This document shows, one piece after another, positions 14,715 to 23,847 of a DNA stretch of 36,447 bases; the stretch's first letter is position 1; every line of letters begins with the position of its first letter. The stretch lies in contig DASRFK010000265.1 of assembly GCA_035651635.1 (NCBI GenBank), positions 1 to 36,447 of the forward strand, in the 5' to 3' direction. The notes beneath the pieces are model-generated. The model saw nothing but the letters and a program-made list of their open reading frames with translations, had not been told where the DNA came from and did not search any database. The DNA comes from JANXQE01 sp035651635. Its GTDB lineage: Bacteria; Verrucomicrobiota; Verrucomicrobiia; Limisphaerales; UBA8199. Both the position numbers and the translations under genes were made by a program.

Positions 14715-17700
14715 CTATTGCACTTTGACGCGGAAGAACTGTTGCGGGCCCGAGACCGGGACCGTGTAGGGCGATTGGGCGCCGTTAACCGGTGCGTACG
14801 GACCAGTCACGCTCGAAGACGATTCCAGAGTCCCCTGCCCCCAGCTCAGCACGATATTGCCGTTGTTGACCTGGATTGTCAGGGACGAAGATGATCCGCC
14901 GACGGACGTGTAGGTCTGGAATGAACTGTTCGCCGCCACGGTCATATAGCTGGCCCAGATCCAGTTGGCCGAGCTTGCCCCCGCCTGAATTCGAGCTTCA
15001 TCCATCAGACCATGCATGCCGAAGTTGGCATCCGTGAACCGGGCGAAGTTCAGGTCAGCCAAGGTCGTAAAATCTTTCACGACCGAACTGCTGGAGCCGA
15101 CGTTACCACCGTCCACGTAGAAGTTCACGGTGCCGTTGGTGCGGTTAACCGCCGCGGCCACGAAATGCCATTGGCCGAAGCCCACGGCATTAGCGCCGGT
15201 GGTCGACTCGTTGCCGCCACCATTGCCATCACCGGTGGCGAGGTCGATCTTCCCGTCTTTATTGCCGTAAGTATTGACAAACAGGGCGAAGCCGGGAGCG
15301 CCGTAGCCGCCGTGTTGGTTGGCCCACAGGGTTTGAATGCTGTTGGCATCTTGTGCGATGTTGACCCACGCCGAGAGCGTGAAGGCATCACCCACATCGT
15401 TTGTGCCGGCATCCAGCCAGTTGCTACCATCGAATGAACCGGCCTGGCCAACCACACCCGGCGCGGGTACAGGTGGCGTACCGTTTGTCGCGGTGTGCTG
15501 CAAGGTGCTGTCGAGCACCGGCAAAGCGCCTTCCTTGAGATGGTAAACCACTTCATAAGGTGCGGTTGAACCAAACGCCGGAGCCCAGACAGTCCCATTG
15601 GTAGTCCAATCCAGCGGTGTTACATCCGCCGCATTGCCCCAATAGGCCCAGATGTAATCATTCGTCGAGGAGAGACTGGGCACCTGCACCCAAACGCTCG
15701 AGGCTCCGCTGGCATCATTCCACTCGTCGATCTCGTGCGGAATCTCGCGCGTTCCGCTGGAATCCGTGAAGCGCAAATCGCCACCGGTGGGTGAAGCGAA
15801 TTGCTGATACGAGAAGCCTGGAACGTTCGTTCCCAACCGCACCAGGGCCGGGAAATCCACCAGTGCCTCGCCGCGATTATATCCGGCAAAAGTAATTTTG
15901 GTCTTGTAGGCAAAATCACCCGGATTCAGCGTTGGCACAGGCACGCCAATGACCACCGCCACGCTCGGGCTCGGACTAATCGGGCCCTGAGAGTTGGAGA
16001 TATTGACGGTGTAATGGTTCGTTCCCACCAGCGCGGGGAACGAGTACGACGCGCCAGTTGCGCCGGCAATCGGCGACCCATTGAGCAGCCACTGGTATTG
16101 GAACGGCTCCGTGCCGGTGGCTGTGACCGAGAAGCTCAGCGGTGTGCCGGAGTAAACCGTCTGGTTGGTGGGCGTCAGATCCGTCACCAGCGAGGGCGGG
16201 CCGGAGTTGACGGTCACAATGGTGTTGTCGCTCTGAGCGGTGCCCCACGCATTCGACACGCTGACGTTATAAGCGCCGCCGACGGTCGAAGAGTTTACGT
16301 TGGACAATACCAGGCTGGCATTGGTTTGACCGGGAATCGGGAACCCATTGCCCAACCACTGGTAACTGACCGGCGCGGTGCCCAGGATAACCGGGGAGAT
16401 TACCAGAGTCGTCCCTTCGTCGGTGGTGATCGATTCCGGAGCTTGCTGCACCACGCGCGGAGGGATACCGGCCGCCAGGTAATGCGTTACAACCTGGTTG
16501 GAGCTCAGCGCGACGTTGTAGATTGAGACGTCATCGATCGAACCAACAAACTGGTTGTCATAAGCGGTGCCCTGGCCGGACTGGCGTGACCCGATACTCA
16601 CCGAGGACGTCGAGCTGAGAATGCCGCCGCCGGAAGCGATCGTGCCGCTACCGCTCAAAGCGCCGTCCACATACAGCAGCACTTGGCCCCCCGCTTCATC
16701 GCAAATGGCGACCACGTGGTGCCAGTTGTTGTCGTTCGGAGCCACGCTGCTCGCCGCGGCATGCACGCCACCGGAGGCGTCGCGGACGAAGAACCGGAAT
16801 TTGTGCAACGGGGCACCGGCGCCGCAATCCAGGTTGAACTGCTCGCCGCCATTGCCGTAACCCAGGGTGACGATCCCCGCATCCGTGGATTGGCCGAAGC
16901 CGCCGTTGACCCAGGCTTCAATCGAGAACTGGGCGTTACCGCCGGCCGGTGTGCCAAAGTTCAGGAACGAGGGAACCCAATCCATGTAACTGTTGGCGCT
17001 GACACCATTGCCGAAACTGGCCGCCAGTTCGGTCGGATCGGTTTGCGGTGTGAAATTCGCGGTGTATCCGGGCTGCCCGAGCAGCACGTTGGTATAGATG
17101 CCGTTGAGGCCGCTGGCGTAATCATACGCCACGTTGCCGGAGGTCTCATCCAAACGATAGTAAGCCACCGGTTTGTCCGCTAGAACCGCCTGCGGATATG
17201 GAGCTGAAGGCGCAGGCAGAACCGTCAAGGACACCGGAGTGATGCTCGCCGAACCAAATGAATTGGAGATCGTCAGACCGTAACTGCCCGATGCCTGCAC
17301 ATTATCGATGGTATATTTCGACGTCGTGGCGCCGGGGATCGCGTTGCCATTGAGAGTCCACTGATAGCTCAAAGGCTGAGGGCCGGTCGCGCTGGCTTCG
17401 AGGGTGGGGTTCGCGCCGGCAAACACCTTTACCGTCGCAGGCGTCTGCTGTTGAACAATGGGCGACGCAAATACCGTAACTTGCGCCACTGTGCTGGTGA
17501 TCGAGCCGTAGGCATTGGTCACAACCACGTAGTAGCTGCCCGCGTCCCCGGGCTGGGCCGAGGCAATGCTCAGCGCGGAATTAGTCGCGCCGGAAACCGG
17601 GGAATTATTGTGATACCACTCGTAACCAAAAGGAGCACTGCCCTTGGCGGTGACCGACAGATTTACCGGGTTATCGGCGTTAAAGGTGCCGGAGACCGGC

Positions 17701-19442
17701 TGGGACGCGATGGTCGGCGCAATGCCGGCGGCGGAGTAGAGTTGATAGATCTGCGCTGCGGACAGAGCATTGGTCCAGAAAGCGACCTGCGCCACCTGCC
17801 CGTCAAAGTAGCGCAGCGTATTGGCGCTGCTCGGACTGGCAATCGTGTACTGAGAATCCCCGCCCAGCAGCAAATCATTGGTCGAGCCTACGATATTGAT
17901 GCCGGTGGCAACCCGGGCGCTCTTGGCCAAAACGCCATCCAAATACAAGTATTCATTGGTACCGTCCGATACACCGGCGGCCATATGCCATTTGCCGTCG
18001 TTCAGAGCAAATCCGTTAGTCACCAGGTCGAGGGCATTGGTGAATTGCAGCTCCGGACCCGGACCCGGGTTAAAGTGATTATCGCCGCCGTTTTGACCAA
18101 GCGCGAGCCGATACGATTTGTCGCCGTGTCCGACGATTTCCTGGAAACGTCCCGGGGAATCGGCCGGGCCGCCCTGGAACCAGCTGACCACAGTTAAGGG
18201 CACAGCGCCGGTCGGATTGAGTTCAGCGGGCAAATGGCCGCCGCCGACGTCGACCGCGCCAAGCCAGCCATTGATGGCCACGCTCTTGCTCGAGGCGCCA
18301 AAGCCTGGAAAGGGCGGGCCCGCCACGCCGGGGCTCGTGCCCGGTTGATAAACGCCGTTCGCGGCGGTGCCGAGTGCGCCGTAACTGTTAGCCACCGGAA
18401 AGCTGCCGCTCGGGTAACCCGCGTTAGTCACCGATTGGGAATCGTTGAGACGGTAATAGAGGATCGGGCTATCGGCGAGCACCGCGTTGGTGTAGGTGCT
18501 ACCGAAGGTGGCGTTGGTGCCGTAGGCCGTTTCATAATGAGCCAGAATGCTGTCGGGAGACAGGACGCTGTTGTAGATGGCCACTTCGCTCAGGCCGCCT
18601 TGAAACGCCTGCGCGTAGGAAGCGGAGACGTCCGTTCCGCTGCCGATCATGATGGGCGAAGTCGGATCGGGCACATACTTCTGGCCGGCCCCATTGGCGG
18701 AAACGTTTTTCGAAACCGACAGCACTCCGTTGGTGTAGATACTCTCGGTTGTGCCATCAAAGGTGGCTACCACATGCACCCATTGACCGACAGTAAAGCC
18801 CTTGTGCGCGTTGAACGCGCTGGTATCCAATTCGCTGGACTTGTTGCCCACCGCATTGGTGGTCTGGCAACTGAAGTAGATGTAGTCCTGGTACTGCCCG
18901 AGCGCGAACCCGCCCCAACCTGTGCTCAGGCCGCCATAAAAAGGATTGACCGGGTCGGGCCCACCCGTCTGCAACGTGGTCGAACCGCCTTCACTGACCA
19001 GAATGCCATTAATGCCGGCAACGGTCCCTATCTTTGCCCATGCCTCGACCGAAAAGGGCGGAACGATGGTCAGGGCCGGGTTGGGACCGCCATTGGTGTT
19101 GCGGGGTACAACGACGTATTGGCCGGGCTGATTGCTGCAGAGCATCGCCACGCCATCCGAGGCCACCCCTGGGCCCTGGACGATATTGTTTGTCAAAAAC
19201 CACGTCGACCCCGAGGGTTGATACCATGCCCCGTAACTGCCGTTTGCGGATGCTCCCAGGCTGCCGCTATTGGCCGCCGTCAGGTTGATAGGCATCGGGG
19301 GAGTCGCCGATTCGGTCAACGGCCAGTAGGCCGTCGGACTCAACGCCATAACTGCGTTGGAATAAGATTGGGCCGGGGCTTCGATGCCGGCAATCAAGGC
19401 CGGCAAGGCGACGCCAAAGCCCACGAACAATTGCTTTAACAT
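14715..19442 (-). CDS. Giant secreted protein with four LamG, four Ig-like and one DUF2341 domain
   Basis: The 1575-residue protein starts at ATG 19442 with a clean signal peptide (cleavage likely after APA, residue 24). Approximate order: LamG (35-310), LamG (317-570), Ig-like (575-660), Ig-like (661-745), LamG (750-990), Ig-like (993-1080), Ig-like (1082-1165), DUF2341 (1172-1290), LamG (1320-1500) and a C-terminal tail (1515-1575) ending in QQFFRVKVQ. LamG units start with the usual AVLADSPILYYRL or AVMALSPTAYWPL phrase and contain a GxWxHVVA strand; Ig units carry the F/Y-x-Y-x-W-x-x-N/G and GxYxxxVSN pattern. There is no catalytic domain. It is probably a cell-surface or released carbohydrate-binding or adhesive protein. 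The DUF2341-LamG part closely resembles that of the gene at 10861-13695. An intrinsic terminator follows. Confidence 0.92.
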   Translation of the reverse strand: MLKQLFVGFGVALPALIAGIEAPAQSYSNAVMALSPTAYWPLTESATPPMPINLTAANSGSLGASANGSYGAWYQPSGSTWFLTNNIVQGPGVASDGVAMLCSNQPGQYVVVPRNTNGGPNPALTIVPPFSVEAWAKIGTVAGINGILVSEGGSTTLQTGGPDPVNPFYGGLSTGWGGFALGQYQDYIYFSCQTTNAVGNKSSELDTSAFNAHKGFTVGQWVHVVATFDGTTESIYTNGVLSVSKNVSANGAGQKYVPDPTSPIMIGSGTDVSASYAQAFQGGLSEVAIYNSVLSPDSILAHYETAYGTNATFGSTYTNAVLADSPILYYRLNDSQSVTNAGYPSGSFPVANSYGALGTAANGVYQPGTSPGVAGPPFPGFGASSKSVAINGWLGAVDVGGGHLPAELNPTGAVPLTVVSWFQGGPADSPGRFQEIVGHGDKSYRLALGQNGGDNHFNPGPGPELQFTNALDLVTNGFALNDGKWHMAAGVSDGTNEYLYLDGVLAKSARVATGINIVGSTNDLLLGGDSQYTIASPSSANTLRYFDGQVAQVAFWTNALSAAQIYQLYSAAGIAPTIASQPVSGTFNADNPVNLSVTAKGSAPFGYEWYHNNSPVSGATNSALSIASAQPGDAGSYYVVVTNAYGSITSTVAQVTVFASPIVQQQTPATVKVFAGANPTLEASATGPQPLSYQWTLNGNAIPGATTSKYTIDNVQASGSYGLTISNSFGSASITPVSLTVLPAPSAPYPQAVLADKPVAYYRLDETSGNVAYDYASGLNGIYTNVLLGQPGYTANFTPQTDPTELAASFGNGVSANSYMDWVPSFLNFGTPAGGNAQFSIEAWVNGGFGQSTDAGIVTLGYGNGGEQFNLDCGAGAPLHKFRFFVRDASGGVHAAASSVAPNDNNWHHVVAICDEAGGQVLLYVDGALSGSGTIASGGGILSSTSSVSIGSRQSGQGTAYDNQFVGSIDDVSIYNVALSSNQVVTHYLAAGIPPRVVQQAPESITTDEGTTLVISPVILGTAPVSYQWLGNGFPIPGQTNASLVLSNVNSSTVGGAYNVSVSNAWGTAQSDNTIVTVNSGPPSLVTDLTPTNQTVYSGTPLSFSVTATGTEPFQYQWLLNGSPIAGATGASYSFPALVGTNHYTVNISNSQGPISPSPSVAVVIGVPVPTLNPGDFAYKTKITFAGYNRGEALVDFPALVRLGTNVPGFSYQQFASPTGGDLRFTDSSGTREIPHEIDEWNDASGASSVWVQVPSLSSTNDYIWAYWGNAADVTPLDWTTNGTVWAPAFGSTAPYEVVYHLKEGALPVLDSTLQHTATNGTPPVPAPGVVGQAGSFDGSNWLDAGTNDVGDAFTLSAWVNIAQDANSIQTLWANQHGGYGAPGFALFVNTYGNKDGKIDLATGDGNGGGNESTTGANAVGFGQWHFVAAAVNRTNGTVNFYVDGGNVGSSSSVVKDFTTLADLNFARFTDANFGMHGLMDEARIQAGASSANWIWASYMTVAANSSFQTYTSVGGSSSSLTIQVNNGNIVLSWGQGTLESSSSVTGPYAPVNGAQSPYTVPVSGPQQFFRVKVQ

Positions 19443-19606
19443 ATTTTGCTCTGGGATTTTACGTTTCAGTGATCAAGGGGATGCGCGTTGGCCACGCGAA
19501 GACGAAGAACCAGGGAAAGACCGCAAACAGCAACGCACCCGCTGAACATCGAGTTGCAAACCTCCCATTGACTCCCAACTACACCGGCAAAACGCACGAA
19601 CGTCTG

Positions 19607-19638
19607 ATTATATCACCAATGCACCCCCGGGTTGTCCA
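19607..19638 (-). promoter_or_regulatory. Candidate promoter of the 1575-residue LamG protein gene
   Basis: On the minus strand a perfect -10 box TATAAT lies at 19612-19607. A -35-like TGGACA at 19638-19633 stands 20 bp upstream, which is longer than optimal. The resulting leader would be about 155 nt. The remainder of the 19443-19821 gap shows no gene; an open frame at 19469-19747 on the other strand lacks protein-like character. Confidence 0.35.
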
Positions 19639-19821
19639 GTGGTTTTGTCAAAAATCTTTGAAAAATGTCATAGTGATTTCTTTTGACTTGCATAAGGCCA
19701 AACAAGGGGTAGAGAACCTTCAGGGCGAAATCATGCCGACTGGCTGAGGCCGGTTTAGCGACCAGGGATGACGCGAACGCGGCGGCCAAAGCAGCGGCGA
19801 AATTGCAGTGAGCGCAGTGTT

Positions 19822-19983
19822 ATGAACGTGTTGGATCTGATCAAAGCGACGATCGCTTGTGGCTTGAGCGCCTTCTTGATTTACACCTTTCCTGTGGTCG
19901 GTCAGGTGCTCATTATTGGAGTCTTGAGTCTGCTCTGGCTTTCGTACGCGCATAGAACTTTGGCCAGAATGTTGCGCCGGTAA
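19822..19983 (+). CDS. Small hydrophobic membrane protein, 53 residues
   Basis: The frame starts with ATG 19822 (MNVLDLIKATIACGLSAFL). It encodes two adjacent hydrophobic stretches (about residues 6-26 and 28-42) separated by a short turn, then ends with a positively charged tail (AHRTLARMLRR), consistent with an inner-membrane hairpin with a cytoplasmic C terminus. The open frame extends to 19768, but those residues are Arg-rich and unlike a membrane-protein start. No good Shine-Dalgarno is visible and I recognise no family. It is isolated between the LamG gene (opposite strand) and lpdA, 170 bp before the latter. Confidence 0.5.
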   Translation: MNVLDLIKATIACGLSAFLIYTFPVVGQVLIIGVLSLLWLSYAHRTLARMLRR

Positions 19984-20153
19984 GCACCGTTCCGTCCGCG
20001 GTCGAAGCGGCGCGCCTTAGCGCTTTGACCCGCGTTAGCGCCCTCCTCTCCCAGGCCCTGCCTTCCAAGTCGTCCTTTTCTTTTCGCCCGCCCTGGCGAA
20101 TATTTCGACGGCGATTGGACCAGGAAGGCTGGAAGGCCAAGCGAAGGCAACCT

Positions 20154-21548
20154 ATGACAACAACACGGGAGCACGATCTGATAATCATCGGCGCGGGACC
20201 GGGCGGCTACGTGGCGGCGATTCGCGCCGCCCAGCTGGGGCTCAACGTTTGCTGCGTGGAACAGGCCGCCGCCCTGGGCGGCACCTGTCTGCGGATCGGA
20301 TGCATTCCGAGCAAAGCGTTGCTGGAATCCAGCCACAAATTCGCGCAAACAAGGGACCACCTTGCGGCGCATGGCGTGCAAGTTTCGGAACCGAGGCTGG
20401 ACTTGTCCACCATGCTGCGGCGCAAAGACCAGATTGTCACCACCCTCACGCGCGGGGTCGAAGCGCTGTTCAAGAAAAACAAGATCACCCGCTACACTGG
20501 GCACGGCCGGATCGATGGCCTCGGGCGGGTGCTGGTCGAAACTGAGGCCGAACTGCTGGAGCTTAAGGCCAAATCAATTCTCATCGCAACCGGCAGCAAA
20601 CCGGCAACCTTGCCGGGAATAGCACTGAACGGACAGCTAATCGGCACCAGCACCGAGGCGTTGTCCTACTCGGAAGTGCCCCGCCGCCTGGTCGTTATTG
20701 GCGCAGGTTATATTGGGCTGGAATTAGGTTCCGTCTGGCGGCGGCTGGGGTCCCAGGTCACGGTTTTAGAATACCTGGATCGGATCCTCGCCGGCATGGA
20801 CGCGGAGCTTGCCGCTGAAGCCAAAAAAGTTTTCGAGAAACAAGGACTTGAGTTTAAACTGGGATGCAAAGTCACCGCGGCCCGCGTCGAGAAGGACCAA
20901 TGCGTCGTCGAAGTGGAAGGCCAGGAACCGCTGCGCTGCGACCGCGTGTTGATGGCCGTCGGCCGCGTGCCTAATACCGACCGACTCGGCTTGGAAGGCG
21001 TTGGCATCGAGTTGCACAAAAAGGGGTTTATCCCCGTCAATGAACAGTTTAAAACCACCGCGGACGGCATTTATGCCATCGGCGACGTGATTGTCGGTCC
21101 CATGTTGGCTCACAAAGCCGAGGAAGAAGGAGTGGCTTTCGCCGAGTATCTCGTCACCGGCCGCGGGCACGTCAATTACGACGCCATCGCCGGAGTCGTT
21201 TACACTGAACCGGAGATTGCGTCCGTAGGAAAGACCGAAGAGCAGCTCAACGAGTTCGGAACCGAATATCGCAAAGGCAGTTTCCCCTTCCGAGCCAACG
21301 CGCGCGCCCGCACGCTAAACCAGCTCGAGGGTTGGGTAAAAGTTCTGGCGGACAAAAAAACCGACCGGATTCTCGGCGTGCATATCATCGGCCCGCACGC
21401 GGGCGATTTGATCAATGAGGCCGCCGCAGCCATATCGTTCGGCGCCAGCAGCGAAGACCTGGCGCGCACCTGCCACGTGCATCCGACGCTGGGCGAGGCG
21501 CTGCGCGAGGCCGCCCTGGGAGTGGCCGGACGCACAATCAATTTTTAA
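20154..21548 (+). CDS. lpdA: Dihydrolipoyl dehydrogenase (E3)
   Basis: E3 is the flavoprotein that reoxidises the dihydrolipoyl arms of 2-oxoacid dehydrogenase complexes and of the glycine cleavage system, using NAD+. The 464-residue protein has the N-terminal FAD motif IIGAGPGGYVAAIRAAQLG, the redox-active disulfide Cys45-Cys50 in GGTCLRIGCIPSKALL, the NAD-binding motif VIGAGYIGLELGS, the second FAD contact YAIGDVIVGPMLAHKAEEEG, and the C-terminal His443/Glu448 dyad in HPTLGEALREAA. I start at ATG 20154, just before the FAD motif, with GAAGG six bases upstream; the open frame continues to 20025 but adds only a basic unrelated stretch. The likely E1/E2 partners are encoded at 3215-6426, far from this gene. 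Confidence 0.96.
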   Translation: MTTTREHDLIIIGAGPGGYVAAIRAAQLGLNVCCVEQAAALGGTCLRIGCIPSKALLESSHKFAQTRDHLAAHGVQVSEPRLDLSTMLRRKDQIVTTLTRGVEALFKKNKITRYTGHGRIDGLGRVLVETEAELLELKAKSILIATGSKPATLPGIALNGQLIGTSTEALSYSEVPRRLVVIGAGYIGLELGSVWRRLGSQVTVLEYLDRILAGMDAELAAEAKKVFEKQGLEFKLGCKVTAARVEKDQCVVEVEGQEPLRCDRVLMAVGRVPNTDRLGLEGVGIELHKKGFIPVNEQFKTTADGIYAIGDVIVGPMLAHKAEEEGVAFAEYLVTGRGHVNYDAIAGVVYTEPEIASVGKTEEQLNEFGTEYRKGSFPFRANARARTLNQLEGWVKVLADKKTDRILGVHIIGPHAGDLINEAAAAISFGASSEDLARTCHVHPTLGEALREAALGVAGRTINF

Positions 21549-21563
21549 TATGGGCGGCAACAA

Positions 21564-21769
21564 CGTAACGCAGACTTTCAGTCTGCCGTACCGCAGGTCT
21601 CCTGACCTGCACGGCGTGGCCGCGTGCACGCATGCAGATTTTGCCGCGCTTCCACCAGGCTCGCCCGGCCGACTGAAAGTCGCCGGTACAGCCAGCGGGA
21701 CTCCCCGCGCCACCGTAACGCAGACTTTCAGTCTGCCGTACCGCAGGTCTCCTGACCTGCACGGCGTGG
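21564..21769. repeat. Pair of 56-bp dual-hairpin repeats, 150 bp apart
   Basis: Bases 21564-21619 and 21714-21769 are identical. Each copy holds two 7-bp hairpins: GCAGACT/AGTCTGC (3-nt loop) and GCAGGTC/GACCTGC (4-nt loop). Between them a related half-copy in opposite orientation is seen (CGACTGAAAGTCG near 21670). The period is 150 bp, a multiple of three, so the copies keep the downstream frame open. The architecture matches the dual hairpin at 3103-3147. Confidence 0.8.
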
Positions 21770-23301
21770 TCACCTGCGCTACCGCCATAATCCGCGCAGC
21801 CCTGACGTTAATCCTGGTGTTCCTTCCCGCCCACAGCCATGGCGAACCTGATTTTTCTTTGCTGAGCAAGCCTTGGTTTGAGGCGCGCACCGCCCATTTT
21901 CGAACCTTTAGTTGCGGCGGGACCCAAGACGTCGCCAAGCTCACCGCGCGTCTGGAACAATTCCGGTCGGCCTATGAAGCCCTGGCGGGAAGCCAGGCCG
22001 TCGCTTCGCCACCCATTGAAGTTCTGGCTCTGCCGGACCATTCGGCCCTGGAACATTTTGTACCTTTGTACCAAGGCCAGCCCATGAACCTCTCCGGTTT
22101 TTTCCATCGCGGCAGCGACGAAAACCTGATTGTGCTCTCGCTGGCCGACAGCGGCGCCGGGGCCTTGGACACCATTTTCCACGAATATACCCACCTGGTG
22201 CTGCGGCGTAACCAGCAAATCTGGCCGATGTGGCTCGTCGAAGGAATGGCCGACATTTATGCCACCTTCGAAGTGACCGGCGACCACGCCGTGCGACTGG
22301 GCAAGCCGCAGCAGCTGTATTTGCGGGTATTGGCCAATCAACCAATGATGCCTCTGCCGGCTTTGTTCGCGGTGACACACGATTCGCCGGAGTACAACGA
22401 ACGCGACCGGCAGGGGATCTTTTATGCGGAATCCTGGCTCCTGACTCATTATTTGATGATTGGAAACCCGGCCCGGCGCGCCAATTTCGGACAACTGAGC
22501 ACTCTATTGCGGCAAGGCCAAACGCCCGAGCAGGCCTTCACGAATGCTTTCCACGTCCCGGTGGGCGTGGTGCAAAAAGAGCTGTCCCATTACCTGGAGC
22601 AGGCCAAATTCGAATCGCTGACTTTCGCCGTCCGCGCGAGCTTGCTCGTGGCTCAGCCCATGGCCACACGCCCGGTGGCAGCGGTTGAGACCTGTTTTCG
22701 GCTCGGGGATGAATTGCTGCGTATCGGCCGAGACAGCGAGGCCGAGAGCTACCTGATCCAGGCGGCCAAACTGGGCCCGGCCAACCCGCTGGCGAGCGAA
22801 GGGCTTGGCCTGCTCGAAGCCGAACGCGGCCGGCACCAGGAAGCGCTGGACGATCTGAAGCGCGCCATCGATCACGGTTCCAAAAGTTTTCTCGTTCATT
22901 ACGGTTTCGCGCGCGAGAAACTTATTCTAACCGCCAAAACCCCCGACCATTATTCGCGCCTGGAAGGCGACGACGCCCGGCAGGTCCGCGATGAACTCCA
23001 ACAGGCGCTGAGCCTCATGCCCGATTTCGGACCTGCCCATCATCTACTGGGGTTCTTCGAACTGATCCAAGGTGAAAACCTCGAAGACGCCAACCAGCAT
23101 TTGAAGAAAGCCATCGAACTGGAGCCTGAAAATGTCGCCTACCTGCTCACCCTGGCCCAGGTGCAGATTGCCGAGCGAAATGCCGGCGCCGCCCGCGGCA
23201 CACTGCAGCAACTCTGCCATCCCTACATCGACGGCAAACTCCGCGCGCACGCCGAGGAAATGCTCCAGAGCCTGGGTCCAAGCGAAAACGCGGTGAAATA
23301 A
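21766..23301 (+). CDS. Exported HEXXH metallopeptidase-like protein with TPR-like repeats
   Basis: From a GTG at 21766 the protein has 511 residues and begins with a probable signal sequence (AIIRAALTLILVFLPAHS). The middle part carries the zinc-peptidase motif HEYTH (His139, Glu140, His143), followed 16 residues after the second His by Glu159 in WLVEGMAD, the gluzincin layout seen in peptidase-MA-like families. The C-terminal part (about 300-505) consists of TPR-like helical pairs (for example LGLLEAERGRHQEALDDLKR and LKKAIELEPENVAYLLTLAQ). The open frame reaches back to ATG 21550, only 1 nt after the lpdA stop, but those 72 codons are the dual-hairpin repeats, so I prefer the later start; this is uncertain. 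Substrate and role are unknown. It may be cotranscribed with lpdA. Confidence 0.8.
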   Translation: MVTCATAIIRAALTLILVFLPAHSHGEPDFSLLSKPWFEARTAHFRTFSCGGTQDVAKLTARLEQFRSAYEALAGSQAVASPPIEVLALPDHSALEHFVPLYQGQPMNLSGFFHRGSDENLIVLSLADSGAGALDTIFHEYTHLVLRRNQQIWPMWLVEGMADIYATFEVTGDHAVRLGKPQQLYLRVLANQPMMPLPALFAVTHDSPEYNERDRQGIFYAESWLLTHYLMIGNPARRANFGQLSTLLRQGQTPEQAFTNAFHVPVGVVQKELSHYLEQAKFESLTFAVRASLLVAQPMATRPVAAVETCFRLGDELLRIGRDSEAESYLIQAAKLGPANPLASEGLGLLEAERGRHQEALDDLKRAIDHGSKSFLVHYGFAREKLILTAKTPDHYSRLEGDDARQVRDELQQALSLMPDFGPAHHLLGFFELIQGENLEDANQHLKKAIELEPENVAYLLTLAQVQIAERNAGAARGTLQQLCHPYIDGKLRAHAEEMLQSLGPSENAVK

Positions 23302-23340
23302 CTTCCGCTGTGCAGCCCTTATCCGGCAACTCGCCCAGGA

Positions 23341-23847
23341 TCAGCTTGGATTGTCCTCCTCCGGGGCAATGGCCGCGGCCTGGGCGTGCTTTTTACGCTG
23401 ATGCCGCTCGACAATAAACCGCGTGATGAAGAACGAGGCCAGGGAAATGGGCGCGGCACAAATGCACCCGCCGACCAACAAGGGTTTGCCCACTGAAAAG
23501 AAGGTGGTCCAGTGCCGCCAGGCCGCCCCTTCCCAATGCATGCTCTTCAATGGTGGCGGCCAGTGATGTGGATGGCTCAGCACCCAATAACCTACATTAT
23601 ATTCCCATCGATAAATGATCGGCATGAACGGCAGAATTACGTCATGCAATGCCCCGGAAATCACCGCCGCTAGAATATTACTGCCCGTCAGCCACGCGAA
23701 CAGAATGGCCGACAACGTCTTCAAGCCGAATAAAGGTGTGAACCCGAAAAAAATCCCGATTGCCACTCCGCCGGCAATGGCCTGGGGCGTGTCGCGAATC
23801 GCCAGCAGTTTCAAAGAGTGTTCCCGCAGCCAGCGATGCAAATTCAT
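23341..23847 (-). CDS. DUF2062 family membrane protein
   Basis: The 168-residue protein shows the DUF2062 signature near its N terminus: DTPQAIAGGVAIGIFFGFTP followed by hydrophobic segments (about 45-65 and 120-145) and a charged C-terminal tail. Families of this type are predicted integral membrane proteins of unknown function, sometimes fused to glycosyltransferases. The ATG at 23847 overlaps the hisA stop in an ATGA junction, which indicates translational coupling and a shared transcript. Nothing in the sequence ties it to histidine synthesis. Confidence 0.88.
   Translation of the reverse strand: MNLHRWLREHSLKLLAIRDTPQAIAGGVAIGIFFGFTPLFGLKTLSAILFAWLTGSNILAAVISGALHDVILPFMPIIYRWEYNVGYWVLSHPHHWPPPLKSMHWEGAAWRHWTTFFSVGKPLLVGGCICAAPISLASFFITRFIVERHQRKKHAQAAAIAPEEDNPS

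Noticed and set aside
17451..19439. Long plus-strand open frames opposite the 1575-residue LamG protein
   Set aside because: They are antisense shadows of a GC-rich gene; the minus-strand frame has a signal peptide and clear domains.
19469..19747. Plus-strand 92-residue open frame
   Set aside because: Composition is not protein-like, there is no ribosome-binding site or recognisable motif, and it overlaps the likely promoter region of the LamG gene.
21415..21765. N-terminal extension of the HEXXH peptidase into lpdA and the dual-hairpin repeats
   Set aside because: The first part overlaps lpdA in another frame, and the second is repeat DNA; a signal-peptide-like segment begins only after the repeats. 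The ATG at 21550 remains possible.
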